Of a stretch of DNA of 64,000 nt, positions 16,942-25,982 are shown in pieces. Source of the stretch: Mycolicibacterium agri (GTDB lineage Bacteria; Actinomycetota; Actinomycetes; Mycobacteriales; Mycobacteriaceae); NCBI RefSeq assembly GCF_002553505.1, contig NZ_PDCP01000031.1, positions 1 to 64,000 of the forward strand, read 5' to 3'. The notes beneath the pieces were generated by a model that worked only from the letters and a program-made list of their open reading frames with translations, had not been told where the DNA came from and ran no database searches. A program made the translations under genes and the position numbers. Numbering within the stretch: the stretch's first letter is position 1; every line of letters begins with the position of its first letter.

Positions 16942-17970
16942 ATGGCCAAGCCGCCGCTGTCGATGAAGCCGACCGGATGGTTTCAGGTCGCATGGTCTGA
17001 CGAGGTCAAGGTCGGCGACGTACACCGGATGAAGTACTTCGACCGTGAACTGGTCGCGTGGCGCGCGCAGTCGGGGCGGCTGACCGTGATGGACGCCTAC
17101 TGCGAACACCTCGGAGCACACCTGGGCTACGGCGGGCATGTGGTGGGTGAGGTTCTGCAGTGCCCGTTTCACGGGTGGCAGTGGAACCACGACGGTCGCA
17201 ACGTCTGCATCCCGTATCAGGATCGCCCAAACCGCGGCAGGCGCATCCGCACCTTCCCGGTCGTGGAGCGCAACGAGTCGATCTACATCTGGCACGACGT
17301 CGACGGCCGCGCACCGTATTTCGACGCACCCGACGTGTTCGCCAGCTTCGGTGACGGCAGCAGCGCCGCCGACTACTACCCGCAGATGAGGCTGTACCGG
17401 GAAAGCCTGGAGCTGCATCCGCAGTACGTACTCGAAAACGGCGTTGACTTCGCGCATTTCAAGTTCGTTCACCAGACACCGATCGTTCCGGTCTTCACCC
17501 GACACGACTTCGACCAACCGATCTCGTACGTCGATTTCACAATCACCTTCGAAGGCGACGAGGACCAGACGATCGACGACGTGAGAAGCGGTGTGGAAGC
17601 CATCAACGGTGGTCTGGGTATCGCGGTGACGAAGAGCTGGGGGATGGTCGACAACCGCACGATCTCGGCGATCACGCCCGTGGACGACCGCACCTCCGAC
17701 GTCCGCTTCATGGTGTACATCGGACGCAGGCCAGGCGACGACTCGGCCAGGGCCGAAGCCAAGGCGCAGGAGTTCGGCGACGAGATCATCCGGCAGTTCA
17801 CCCAGGACATCCACATCTGGAGCCACCAGCGCTACTCCGACCCACCGGCGCTGGCCGGCGCCGAACAGCAGGGTTTCACCGCGATCCGTAATTGGGCCAA
17901 GCAGTTCTATCCAGACGGAATCGGCGGGAGCGCCGCCGAGGTCTATGCACAGAGAGGTCGAGCCGAATGA
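16942..17970 (+). CDS. Rieske non-haem iron oxygenase, alpha subunit
   Basis: The 342-residue enzyme is a Rieske-type monooxygenase/demethylase (KshA/VanA class). The [2Fe-2S] ligands are Cys54-x-His56 and Cys74-x2-His77 (CEHLGAH and CPFHGW). The mononuclear-iron motif is DFAHFKFVH with His172 and His177, preceded by Asp169. It would hydroxylate or demethylate a ring using electrons from a separate reductase, none of which is adjacent. The stop overlaps the next start (ATGA), coupling it to a DapB-fold dehydrogenase. A steroid or aromatic substrate is plausible but not shown. Confidence 0.9.
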   Translation: MAKPPLSMKPTGWFQVAWSDEVKVGDVHRMKYFDRELVAWRAQSGRLTVMDAYCEHLGAHLGYGGHVVGEVLQCPFHGWQWNHDGRNVCIPYQDRPNRGRRIRTFPVVERNESIYIWHDVDGRAPYFDAPDVFASFGDGSSAADYYPQMRLYRESLELHPQYVLENGVDFAHFKFVHQTPIVPVFTRHDFDQPISYVDFTITFEGDEDQTIDDVRSGVEAINGGLGIAVTKSWGMVDNRTISAITPVDDRTSDVRFMVYIGRRPGDDSARAEAKAQEFGDEIIRQFTQDIHIWSHQRYSDPPALAGAEQQGFTAIRNWAKQFYPDGIGGSAAEVYAQRGRAE

Positions 17971-19055
17971 GCGCAACAGGCAAGCCGATTCGCGTGTTTC
18001 AGGTGGCGACGGGCAACGTCGGGCGCGAGATGATCAAGCGGATTGCCACCCAGCCGGACCTGGAGTTGATCGGGGTGCACTGCTATTCGCCGGACAAGGT
18101 CGGCAAGGATGCCGGTGAACTGGCGGGCCTGGCGCCCAACGGGGTGAAGGCGACCGGCACCGTCGAGGAGATCATCGCGGCGAAGCCGGACGTGCTGACC
18201 TTCCACGGCGTCTTTCCCGACGAGGACCTGTACGTGAAAGTCCTTGAGTCCGGGATTAATATCGTCACCACTGCCGACTGGATCACCGGCTGGCACCGCG
18301 ACACCAACCATCCGCATCCGTCGGGCAAGCCGGTGTCGCAGTTGCTGGCCGAGGCGTGCGTCAGGGGTGGCTCGACCTTCTACGGCACCGGCATGAACCC
18401 CGGCCTGAACCAGATACTCGGCGTGGCGTGTTCGGCCGACGTCGCCGACATCGAGAACGTCACGACCATCGAATCCGTCGATGTGTCATGCCATCACAGC
18501 AAGGATACCTGGATCGAGGTGGGCTACGGCCTGCCCGTCGATGATCCCGAGATCCCGCGCAAGCTGGAGAAGTACACCCGCGTCTTCGCCGACAGCGTGC
18601 TGATGATGGCCGACTGCTTCGACCTCGAGCTCGACGAGGTCAAGTTCAGCTACGAGCTCGGCGCGTGCACCAAGGATGTCGACCTGGGCTGGTATCGGCT
18701 GCCCAAGGGCTCGCTGGGCGGTAATTACATCAAGTACCAGGGCATGGTCGACGGTGTGCCCAGGGTGGAGACGCATCTGGAGTGGCAGATGACCCCGCAC
18801 ACCGATCCGAGCTGGGATATCAAGGGCTGCTACATCACTCAGATCAAGGGCGACCCATGCATCTACAACAAGCACATGATCTTCCCGAAGCCGGGCGTCG
18901 ACCTGTCGGATCCGGCGAATTTCGCGTCGATCGGCATGACGGTCACCGGGATGCCCGCGTTGGCGTCGATTCGGTCGGTGGTGGCCGCCCCGCCCGGCAT
19001 CCTGACGAGCGCGGACCTGCCGTTGCGCGGGTTCGCGGGCCGGTTCAAGCTGTAG
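17967..19055 (+). CDS. DapB-fold NAD(P)-dependent dehydrogenase
   Basis: The 362-residue protein has an N-terminal Rossmann domain of the dihydrodipicolinate-reductase type (FQVATGNVGREMI, about 7-19). Its C-terminal half is that of the NAD(P)H-dependent amine (2,4-diaminopentanoate) dehydrogenase-like group common in mycobacteria. The ATG at 17967 overlaps the Rieske stop, so both are likely made together. The conserved segment YGTGMNPGLNQIL matches the equivalent FTTGIDPGFANDL in its paralogue at 23117. Its substrate is unknown; it may reduce the Rieske product. Confidence 0.82.
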   Translation: MSATGKPIRVFQVATGNVGREMIKRIATQPDLELIGVHCYSPDKVGKDAGELAGLAPNGVKATGTVEEIIAAKPDVLTFHGVFPDEDLYVKVLESGINIVTTADWITGWHRDTNHPHPSGKPVSQLLAEACVRGGSTFYGTGMNPGLNQILGVACSADVADIENVTTIESVDVSCHHSKDTWIEVGYGLPVDDPEIPRKLEKYTRVFADSVLMMADCFDLELDEVKFSYELGACTKDVDLGWYRLPKGSLGGNYIKYQGMVDGVPRVETHLEWQMTPHTDPSWDIKGCYITQIKGDPCIYNKHMIFPKPGVDLSDPANFASIGMTVTGMPALASIRSVVAAPPGILTSADLPLRGFAGRFKL

Positions 19056-19061
19056 GCGATC

Positions 19062-20282
19062 TCACGTCAGGGCGAGCTGCAGCCGCTCCAGCCGGCGCAC
19101 CAGCAGGCTGGGCAGCCATCGTCCGATTGCCGCGGCCTCGATGTGCGACGTGCGTTTCAACAGCTCGCCGATGACGATCCTGGCCTCGAGGCGGGCCAAC
19201 GCGGCGCCGACGCAGAAGTGGGCGCCCTTGCCGAAGCTGATGTGCCCCTTGCCCTGCGGCCGGTCCAGCCGAAACTCGTTGGGCTCGACGAAATGTCGTG
19301 GATCGCGATTCGCCGCTCCCCACAGCAGCACGAGACGGGAGCCCGCGGCCAGCTCGACACCGCACAGCTCGGTGTCGTTCACCACATGGCGATAGTGCCC
19401 GCGGAACGGCGGTTCATAGCGCAGCGCTTCTTCGAGGAACGGGCCGAGCAGTTCGGGGTCGGAGCGCAGCCGCTGTTGGACGTCGGGCCGCCTCGCCAAG
19501 ATCTGCGCGGCCGTGCCGATCAGCGATGCGGTTGACTCGCCACCCGCACTGAACAGCGTGATCATCATGTTCAGAGCGGTGATCTGAGCCAATTCTCCTG
19601 CGGCACATGCGGTTGCCAGCGTGCTGATGAGGTCGTTGCGCGGTTTCGCGGCGGCGCGCTGCAGGTGCTCGATGATGTAGCCGGACAGCTGCATGATCGC
19701 AACACCGGCGGACTCGAGTTGATCGGCGTCGACCAACCCCTCCACCACCTGCGTGCTCGCATAACCCCACTGCACCAGCTGCTCGCTGTCTACGTCGGGC
19801 ACTCCGATAAGCCGCATGACGATCATCATCGGGAGCCGATTGGCCATCGCCGACATCCACTCGATACAGCCAGCGTCGTCGACACCGTCGTTCCAGAGCC
19901 GGTCTGCGGTTGCACCGACGAAGCGTTCGAGCTCGTTGATACGGCGTGCGGATAGGTGCGGCAGCAACAACTTTCGATGGATGGCGTGGGCCGGGTCGTC
20001 GGCGGTCGCCAACGCTTGGATGTCCGCGCCGAGCTCACCCACCGGAAACGCGCGCACCTGACCGTCCTGATACGTCATCGTGGCCGTCAGGTTCGACGAG
20101 AAGTCCTGCGGCCGCGCGATCGCCTCGTTGACCGCATCCCAGGTGCACACCGCATAGAAGCCCGCATCGCCGATCCGGTGAATCGGCGAGTCGGTTCGCA
20201 TCCGGTCGTACAGCAGATACGGATCCTGGATGAATTCGTCATCGAACAACTCGATGCCGAGCCGGCCTTCGGGTACGGGCAT
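19062..20282 (-). CDS. Cytochrome P450
   Basis: The roughly 406-residue soluble P450 inserts oxygen into a hydrophobic substrate. It shows the I-helix FSAGGESTAS (about 244-253; the acid-alcohol pair is Glu-Ser), ExxR at 285-288 (EALR) and the haem-binding FGKGAHFC with Cys357. I placed the start at the ATG at 20282 (MPVPEGRL); the frame is open to a TTG at 20387, which would add an untypical Arg-rich tail. It converges with the DapB-fold gene (6-nt gap) and is divergent from a TetR gene, a probable regulator. Confidence 0.9.
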   Translation of the reverse strand: MPVPEGRLGIELFDDEFIQDPYLLYDRMRTDSPIHRIGDAGFYAVCTWDAVNEAIARPQDFSSNLTATMTYQDGQVRAFPVGELGADIQALATADDPAHAIHRKLLLPHLSARRINELERFVGATADRLWNDGVDDAGCIEWMSAMANRLPMMIVMRLIGVPDVDSEQLVQWGYASTQVVEGLVDADQLESAGVAIMQLSGYIIEHLQRAAAKPRNDLISTLATACAAGELAQITALNMMITLFSAGGESTASLIGTAAQILARRPDVQQRLRSDPELLGPFLEEALRYEPPFRGHYRHVVNDTELCGVELAAGSRLVLLWGAANRDPRHFVEPNEFRLDRPQGKGHISFGKGAHFCVGAALARLEARIVIGELLKRTSHIEAAAIGRWLPSLLVRRLERLQLALT

Positions 20283-20365
20283 TCCCCAAGGTTGACGCCG
20301 CCGCCGGCCAGGGTCAATGACCTGGGCGAAACGTGAAAGGCGCAGGTAGAACGAGGAATCGGGCG

Positions 20366-20440
20366 TTGTCTCATCTCGCGGAGGCAACCAGGCAAAACGG
20401 TGAGAAGATTCGTTGAATCTGTCTCAAGATGAGAAGATTG
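20366..20440. promoter_or_regulatory. Candidate TetR operator repeats between P450 and tetR
   Basis: TCTCATCT at 20369-20376 is the inverted complement of AGATGAGA at 20427-20434. The second copy lies inside a tight palindrome TCTCA-AGA-TGAGA (20422-20434). GAGAAGATT also occurs twice, at 20402-20410 and 20431-20439. The repeats sit just ahead of both divergent genes, where a TetR dimer would be expected to bind. Confidence 0.45.
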
Positions 20441-20445
20441 CGTCC

Positions 20446-20994
20446 GTGGCTCGCCCGGATTGGCTCGTCGGCGGTGACCGTCGCGCCGCGGCCGCCGAAC
20501 GCATCTATGCCGCGGCAACGGAACTGATCGCTCGGGACGGCTCTCTCGACATCGACGCGTTGGCCGCCGCGGTGCACTGCTCACGCGCCACCATCTACCG
20601 ACATGCAGGCGGTAAGGCCCAGATCCGCGACGCCGTCGTCGCCCGCGCCGCCGCCCGTATCGTCGAAGCGGTGCGCGCGGAGGTCGAGGGCCTCGGCGGC
20701 GCTGACCGCATCGCGACCGCCATCACCGTTGCTCTCGACCTGATCCGCTCGGATCCGCTCGGCCAGCTGATGGTCAATTCGCTGCCTGGCGCCCAAGGGA
20801 TGTCCTGGCTCACCGAGTCCCCGACAGTTGCTGAGTTTGCCACTGACATCAACGGTTTGACCGACGATGATTCCGAAGCGGCGCAATGGATTATCCGTGT
20901 CGTGCTGTCGATGCTCTACTGGCCGGTTGGTAACACCGCCACCGAGCGGGAAATGGTTCGTCGGTTTGTCTTACCGGCGTTTCGTGGCCCGTAG
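20446..20994 (+). CDS. TetR-family transcriptional regulator
   Basis: The roughly 182-residue protein has an N-terminal TetR helix-turn-helix (RIYAAATELIARDGSLDIDALAAAV, then CSRATIYRHAGGK, about 18-60) and an unassigned ligand-binding C-terminus. I used the GTG at 20446; a TTG at 20413 would add 11 residues and run through the repeat region. It is divergent from the P450 and is followed 15 nt later by a second TetR gene. Local control of the P450 is inferred. Confidence 0.85.
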   Translation: MARPDWLVGGDRRAAAAERIYAAATELIARDGSLDIDALAAAVHCSRATIYRHAGGKAQIRDAVVARAAARIVEAVRAEVEGLGGADRIATAITVALDLIRSDPLGQLMVNSLPGAQGMSWLTESPTVAEFATDINGLTDDDSEAAQWIIRVVLSMLYWPVGNTATEREMVRRFVLPAFRGP

Positions 20995-21009
20995 AATCGG
21001 ACTTCGATC

Positions 21010-21636
21010 ATGGCCACCAACATCTCGCCGCGTCGCCCGGTCAACGGCAAACAACTGCGTGCGGACCGCACCCGTGCGATGGTGATCGACGAGACGGTGC
21101 GGTGTGTGCTGGAGGAGGGGTTCGGCGCCGCAAGCGCCAAACACATCACCGAGCGCGCAGGGGTGACATGGGGAGTGATCCAGTACCACTTCGGCGACCG
21201 CGGCGGCCTGCTGATGGCGGTCGTCGACGAGGGCTTCGGCCAACTGCTTGAAACGCTCAACGGCATGGAGGCCGAACTGGGCGCCACGTCGGGACGCGCC
21301 AGGGCCGAACTCGTCGTCAACGCGGTTGCGGATGCGTTCCTGAGCCCGACATCGATTGCTGCGCTTGAGATTCTGATCGCCACACGCGCCGGTCGGGCCG
21401 ACGGTGATCAACGGCATCTCCTCGAGTTGTTCGCCACCCTCACCCGACTGGGCCGCTACGTGGCCGACGGTCTGGAACCGGAGCACGCCGACGTCATCGG
21501 CGACCTCATCTGGACCACGCTGATGGGCGCGATGGTTGCGAAGATGGCGGTACCGGGGCCCGTCGACGTCAATCGCGAGTTGCGCGCCCTGACCGATGTC
21601 ATCGCGGCATACATCGACCAGAAACGCGTCCATTAG
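21010..21636 (+). CDS. TetR-family transcriptional regulator
   Basis: The 208-residue protein has a TetR DNA-binding domain (about 18-65; VLEEGFGAASAKHITERAGVTWGVIQYHFGDRGGL). Its helical C-terminal domain contains LEILIATRAGR. It lies 15 nt downstream of another tetR in the same direction but differs throughout, so it is not a recent duplicate. It converges with the lipoprotein gene at 21644. Ligand and targets are unknown. Confidence 0.88.
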   Translation: MATNISPRRPVNGKQLRADRTRAMVIDETVRCVLEEGFGAASAKHITERAGVTWGVIQYHFGDRGGLLMAVVDEGFGQLLETLNGMEAELGATSGRARAELVVNAVADAFLSPTSIAALEILIATRAGRADGDQRHLLELFATLTRLGRYVADGLEPEHADVIGDLIWTTLMGAMVAKMAVPGPVDVNRELRALTDVIAAYIDQKRVH

Positions 21637-21643
21637 GCCCGCG

Positions 21644-22345
21644 CTACCGCTCGGCGGCCTGCTCCAGTATTCGGGAGGTGAGTTTCTGCGCGTCGTCGTT
21701 GTCGTCGGCGTCGCACGAAAGCCCCTCGACGATCAGGTTCGACACCACGCCCATCGCGTGCTGGCAGGTGCCTTCCAGGGTGCCGCCGACCTGCGCCTTC
21801 AACGCGATCGTGCGCTCGTCGACGTCCGCGACCTGCGCGGGCAGCCAGGCGCCCTCGTCGACCTCGATGTCGGTGGCCTGCTCGCACTCTCGCCACTTCT
21901 CCCTGGACGTCTCGAAGAACTCGACGGCCTCGTCGGGCGAATCGAAGAGGATCAGCGTCTGCTCGACGAGGTGTGAGTCGGCCTCACCGCCGGCCTCGAG
22001 CAGCAACTCGTCACGCACCGCACTCCAGCCGCTGCCGTCGTAGACGGCGTCTTCGCCGGGATAAATCGCGCCGAGGCAATCGATGTCGGAGACCAGGTGG
22101 GCGTTGTCGTTCATCTCGTCGGTCGTATAGAACGACGCGAGTTCCATGCCGGCGATCGCGTTCAGCTCGCTGTTGCTGAGCATGAGGTCGTCGAGCGCGG
22201 ACTCCTTCAACGGCGGCACGTCATCGGCGGGCACCACACTCGCCGGCTTGACGGCGGCGCCGTGCACGGTGTTCGTACACCCGCTGATCAGTGCGCCGAC
22301 CGCGATCACCGCGCAGGCGGCAAACGCCGATACCGGCCTTCTCAT
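21644..22345 (-). CDS. Lipoprotein with PknH-like sensor domain
   Basis: The 233-residue product has a lipoprotein signal ending LISGC-TN (Cys23). The rest resembles the extracellular PknH_C-type sensor domain that mycobacteria also carry on free lipoproteins. Features include the segment SNSELNAIAG, a conserved Cys in DIDCLGAIYPGEDAVYDGSGW, and three further cysteines that could form two disulfides. No kinase domain is present. It is divergent from the exported protein at 22459. The ligand is unknown. Confidence 0.8.
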   Translation of the reverse strand: MRRPVSAFAACAVIAVGALISGCTNTVHGAAVKPASVVPADDVPPLKESALDDLMLSNSELNAIAGMELASFYTTDEMNDNAHLVSDIDCLGAIYPGEDAVYDGSGWSAVRDELLLEAGGEADSHLVEQTLILFDSPDEAVEFFETSREKWRECEQATDIEVDEGAWLPAQVADVDERTIALKAQVGGTLEGTCQHAMGVVSNLIVEGLSCDADDNDDAQKLTSRILEQAAER

Positions 22346-22458
22346 GGCGGGAGTCTAGAAGACCGAGGAGCGCGGCGGCCGCGATTGCCCGACGCCGCCC
22401 CATCCTTGCTGCGGCGAAACGACGCTGTGATACTCCTTGCAGTGGGCTGAGGAGGGAT

Positions 22459-23013
22459 ATGGGGACGATTGCTCGACTGCTGGGCATTGCCATCGTGATG
22501 GCCGGAGCGGCGCTGGCAACCGCGAGCCCGTCGGCGGCCGACCAGGTGATGGAGGGCAACTACATGTTCCGGGCGCCGGGTCTGCCCGAGGCGACCTGGA
22601 CGATTTACCCGATCTGCGTGCCCACGGTGGGGGACCTGCGTGAGCCGCTGGAGTTGCCGGTGGCGTGCACGCTCAAGGTGGTCAGCGCCACCAAGGGCCG
22701 GTACACATTCGAGCTCGACAACCTCAACTGGGGCGGTGACGCTCGCCTGACGGGTGGGAAGTGGACACTCACCACCAACAAAACCGACGGCTTCAAGTGT
22801 CCTGACGGCAGCACCGCGCCCACTGTCGACACCTACAAATTCGACGACGTGACGATGACGGGCGAGCACACGTCGTTGCACAACGCGCAGTGTGGGGTCC
22901 CTCCCGGCATGACCAAGACGCCGTTCACGCTCGAATTCGCCAGCCCGTTGCCGATCCCGGTCGACCGCTATCCATTGGTGTGCGAACCCGCGGGCCTTCG
23001 GCTTTGCCGGTGA
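22459..23013 (+). CDS. Exported protein, uncharacterised
   Basis: The 184-residue product starts MGTIARLLGI with a signal peptide cleaved near PSAA-DQ (about residue 27). The mature part is beta-rich with six cysteines and the pattern GNYMFRAPGLPEATWTI, comparable in style to the protein at 7523 and to secreted M. tuberculosis proteins such as Rv2253 (from memory). The ATG at 22459 has GAGGAGGGA just upstream, so the open frame back to 22291 is not used. Function is unknown. Confidence 0.75.
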   Translation: MGTIARLLGIAIVMAGAALATASPSAADQVMEGNYMFRAPGLPEATWTIYPICVPTVGDLREPLELPVACTLKVVSATKGRYTFELDNLNWGGDARLTGGKWTLTTNKTDGFKCPDGSTAPTVDTYKFDDVTMTGEHTSLHNAQCGVPPGMTKTPFTLEFASPLPIPVDRYPLVCEPAGLRLCR

Positions 23014-23116
23014 CTTCGCCTCGCACAACGACCCAAAGCCCTTCGGCGGCGCAGACATTCCCGTTAGGGTCGACCAAGATGCGGGGATGTTGCCGTAGAC
23101 CGCTGGAAGGCATTTG

Positions 23117-24190
23117 ATGAGCAAGCGAATTGTAGTGTGGGGCACCGGATTTATCGGCAAGATGGTGATCGCCGAAATCGTCAGGCACCCGCTCTTCGAA
23201 CTGGTCGGCGTCGGCGTGAGCAACCCCGACAAAGTCGGCCGCGACGTCGGCGAGATCTGCGGGTTGGGCACAACTCTCGGCATCACCGCCACCGACGACG
23301 TGGACGCGCTGATCGACCTGAAGCCCGACGCTCTGGTGCACTACGGGCCGACGGCCGCGCACGCCGACGACAACATCGCGCTCATCGTCCGGTTCCTGCG
23401 CGCACGCATCGACGTCTGCTCGACCGCGATGACGCCGTGGGTGTGGCCGACGATGCATCTGAACCCGCCGACTTGGATCACGCCCATCACCGAGGCGTGC
23501 GAACTCGGCGAATCGTCGTGCTTCACCACCGGCATCGACCCCGGCTTCGCCAATGACCTGTTTCCGATGACGCTCATGGGCCTGTGCTCCGAAGTGCGCA
23601 AGGTGCGCGCCTCCGAGTTGCTCGATTACACGAACTACACCGGCGATTACGAACGCGAGATGGGCATCGGAAGGCCGCCCGAGAAGAAGGCGATGCTTGA
23701 GACCCCGGACATCCTGGTATTCGCCTGGGGCGGAACAGTTCCCATGATTGCGCATGCGGCGGGAATCATGCTCGACGAGATCACCACCACTTACGACAAA
23801 TGGGTGACACCCACCGAGCGCAAGTCGGCCAAGGGCGTCATCCCCGCGGGCCACGTAGCCGCCGTCAGGTTCACCATCAACGGTGTTTACCAGGGCGAAA
23901 CGCGAATTCAGCTGGAACACGTCAACCGCATCGGTGACGACGCGGCACCGGACTGGCCGACGGGAAACCAGAACGACGTGTACCGCGTCGACATCGAGGG
24001 CACGCCAAGCATCTTCCAGGAGACCGCGTTTCGGTTCACCGACGGCTCCGGCCGCGACGCCGCCGCCGCGGGTTGCCTGGCGACGGGGATGCGGGCGCTC
24101 AACGCTGTCCCCGCCGTCAATAACCTTTCGCCGGGCTGGGTGACGGCGCTTGACCTCCCGTTGATCCCCGGGGCGGGCACCATCCGCTGA
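23117..24190 (+). CDS. DapB-fold NAD(P)-dependent dehydrogenase (paralogue)
   Basis: The 357-residue protein has an N-terminal Rossmann motif (VVWGTGFIGKMVI, about 5-17) and the same two-domain plan as the gene at 17967. It shares the order of conserved segments GVGVSNPDKVGRDVGEICGL and FTTGIDPGFAND with that paralogue's equivalents. The ATG at 23117 follows CTGGAAGG; a TTG one codon earlier is also in frame. It stands alone between an exported protein and an Hsp70-like gene, so its pathway is not indicated. Confidence 0.82.
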   Translation: MSKRIVVWGTGFIGKMVIAEIVRHPLFELVGVGVSNPDKVGRDVGEICGLGTTLGITATDDVDALIDLKPDALVHYGPTAAHADDNIALIVRFLRARIDVCSTAMTPWVWPTMHLNPPTWITPITEACELGESSCFTTGIDPGFANDLFPMTLMGLCSEVRKVRASELLDYTNYTGDYEREMGIGRPPEKKAMLETPDILVFAWGGTVPMIAHAAGIMLDEITTTYDKWVTPTERKSAKGVIPAGHVAAVRFTINGVYQGETRIQLEHVNRIGDDAAPDWPTGNQNDVYRVDIEGTPSIFQETAFRFTDGSGRDAAAAGCLATGMRALNAVPAVNNLSPGWVTALDLPLIPGAGTIR

Positions 24191-24236
24191 GCAGACTCCC
24201 ACCCCCGTCGCGGCAAACGATAGGGTGGGCCGCGAC

Positions 24237-25973
24237 ATGGCTGATGGGGTAGGGCTGTCGGTTGGCGCGACCAACCTGACGGCGGTTGTGGTGGGGCGGG
24301 CCGCGGTGACGCGGTCGGCCGTCGTCACGCTGTTTGCAGACCGGCCGCTGGAAGTGGGGCTGCCCGCCGAGAACCCGCGGTTGACCCCGGACAACCGCGG
24401 CACCGTGATCACCGATTTCGTCGACCGGGTCGGCGATCCGGTGGGCATCGTGGCCCCCGACGGCAGCAGCCACCGCGGTGAGGGTTTGCTGGCCGAGGCG
24501 TTGCGCACGCTGCTCTACGACGTCACCAACGGATGCGGCACCGTCGATCCCGTCACGGTCACACACCCCGCGCACTGGAGCCCGCCCATGGTCGAGGCGT
24601 TGCGCGCGGCACTGGCGAGGGTCCCCGAGCTCGCCTCCGCGGGCCTGGTGTCCGACGCGGCCGCCGCCGTGACCGCGCTGCGGGACGATCCGGGCCTGCC
24701 GACGAGCGGCGTCGTCGCGTTGTGTGACTTCGGTGGCAGCGGAACCAGCATCACGCTGCTCGACGCCGCCGCCGGCGATCCGGTCAGCCCGACGGTCCGG
24801 CACAGCGACTTCTCCGGCGATCTGGTCGACACCGCCTTGTTGAACCAGGTCATCGGTGGGCTGTCCGCATCCGCGGCGGCCGACATGACCGGCACGTCGG
24901 CGATCGGACCGCTGAGCAGGCTGCGCGCGCAATGTCGCGCCACCAAGGAACGACTGTCAACCACGGCCGCCACCTCGCTGGTCGCCGAACTGCCCGGCCA
25001 CCGCGGCGAAGTGCGATTGACCCGCAACGAGCTCGACGAGGCGATCCGGCCGCAGCTCGTCGATCTCGCCGGGGTGGTGCAGGAGACGTTGGACCGCAAC
25101 GGAGTTCGCAGCTTGGCCGCCGTCGCCACGATTGGCGGCGGGGCGCGCATCCCGCTGATAACGACGACGCTGTCCGAGCACTTCGGCGTGCCCGTCGTCA
25201 CCACGCCGCATCCGGAGCTGACGGCCGCGATCGGCGGCGGACTGCAAGCGGCACGCGGAGCCGACGTCGGCGCGACGGCGATGGCCCAGGCGGTCGCGCC
25301 GCCGACCGCCGCTGCCGCCGCCGTGGCCGCCACCCAGATGGCGCCGGAAGTTCAGGCCGACGCCTACGACGCGGTGCCGTCCGCCTTGGCCTGGTCGGAA
25401 GCCGACAACGTTCCCGACGTCGCCCCGACCGACCCGTACGACTATCAGGGCGAGCCGGCGGCCGCACCGCGCCCACCGATCCACTTCACCGAGCCCGAAA
25501 CCACCGCAGCGCCCGAGGCGGGCCGACGCAGCCCCTACGCGCTGCTGATCGGCGGACTGCTGCTGGTGCTGGCCGCCGTCGCGCTGGCGGTGTGGTTCGT
25601 GTTACGCGACGACGACGCCGCCGAGCCGACCCCGTCGCCCACGGTCACCACCACGACGACGCCGACCGCGCCGCCGACCAGCGAGGCGCCACCGCCGACC
25701 AGTGAGGCACCCCCGCCGCCACCGCCGGTGGTGACGCAGACGGTGGTGCCGCCGCCGCAGACGATCACCCAGGAGGCCCCGCCGCCACCTCCACCTGCCA
25801 CCAGCGAGGCGCCGCCACCGCCACCGGAAACCTCGGAGCCGCCGCCACCGCCGGTCGATGAACCGTCGACGCCGACGTCGCGGCCCCGGTTGATCCCGGA
25901 ACTGCCGTACGAGACCATCCCGGGCCTGCCATTCGTGCCAAGACCGATACAGCCGCAGCAGCCCGCGCCATAA
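24237..25973 (+). CDS. Hsp70-like membrane protein with proline-rich tail
   Basis: The 578-residue protein starts with an actin/Hsp70-type ATPase fold: LSVGATNLTAVVV in place of the canonical phosphate-1 loop, CDFGGSGTSITLLD as phosphate-2 and IGGGARIPLI as the adenosine motif. There is no normal substrate-binding domain. Instead there is a single membrane span (about 432-454) and a roughly 110-residue Pro/Thr tail of PPPTSEAPPP-type repeats, predicted outside. Rv2264c of M. tuberculosis has the same plan (from memory). Start is the ATG at 24237. A role at the cell envelope is likely, but the biochemical role is unknown. Confidence 0.82.
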   Translation: MADGVGLSVGATNLTAVVVGRAAVTRSAVVTLFADRPLEVGLPAENPRLTPDNRGTVITDFVDRVGDPVGIVAPDGSSHRGEGLLAEALRTLLYDVTNGCGTVDPVTVTHPAHWSPPMVEALRAALARVPELASAGLVSDAAAAVTALRDDPGLPTSGVVALCDFGGSGTSITLLDAAAGDPVSPTVRHSDFSGDLVDTALLNQVIGGLSASAAADMTGTSAIGPLSRLRAQCRATKERLSTTAATSLVAELPGHRGEVRLTRNELDEAIRPQLVDLAGVVQETLDRNGVRSLAAVATIGGGARIPLITTTLSEHFGVPVVTTPHPELTAAIGGGLQAARGADVGATAMAQAVAPPTAAAAAVAATQMAPEVQADAYDAVPSALAWSEADNVPDVAPTDPYDYQGEPAAAPRPPIHFTEPETTAAPEAGRRSPYALLIGGLLLVLAAVALAVWFVLRDDDAAEPTPSPTVTTTTTPTAPPTSEAPPPTSEAPPPPPPVVTQTVVPPPQTITQEAPPPPPPATSEAPPPPPETSEPPPPPVDEPSTPTSRPRLIPELPYETIPGLPFVPRPIQPQQPAP

Positions 25974-25982
25974 TCTGCCTCC

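Noticed and set aside
25620..25900. CCGCCACCG-type repeat tract as a separate repeat element
   Set aside because: It lies within the reading frame of the Hsp70-like protein and simply encodes its proline-rich tail.
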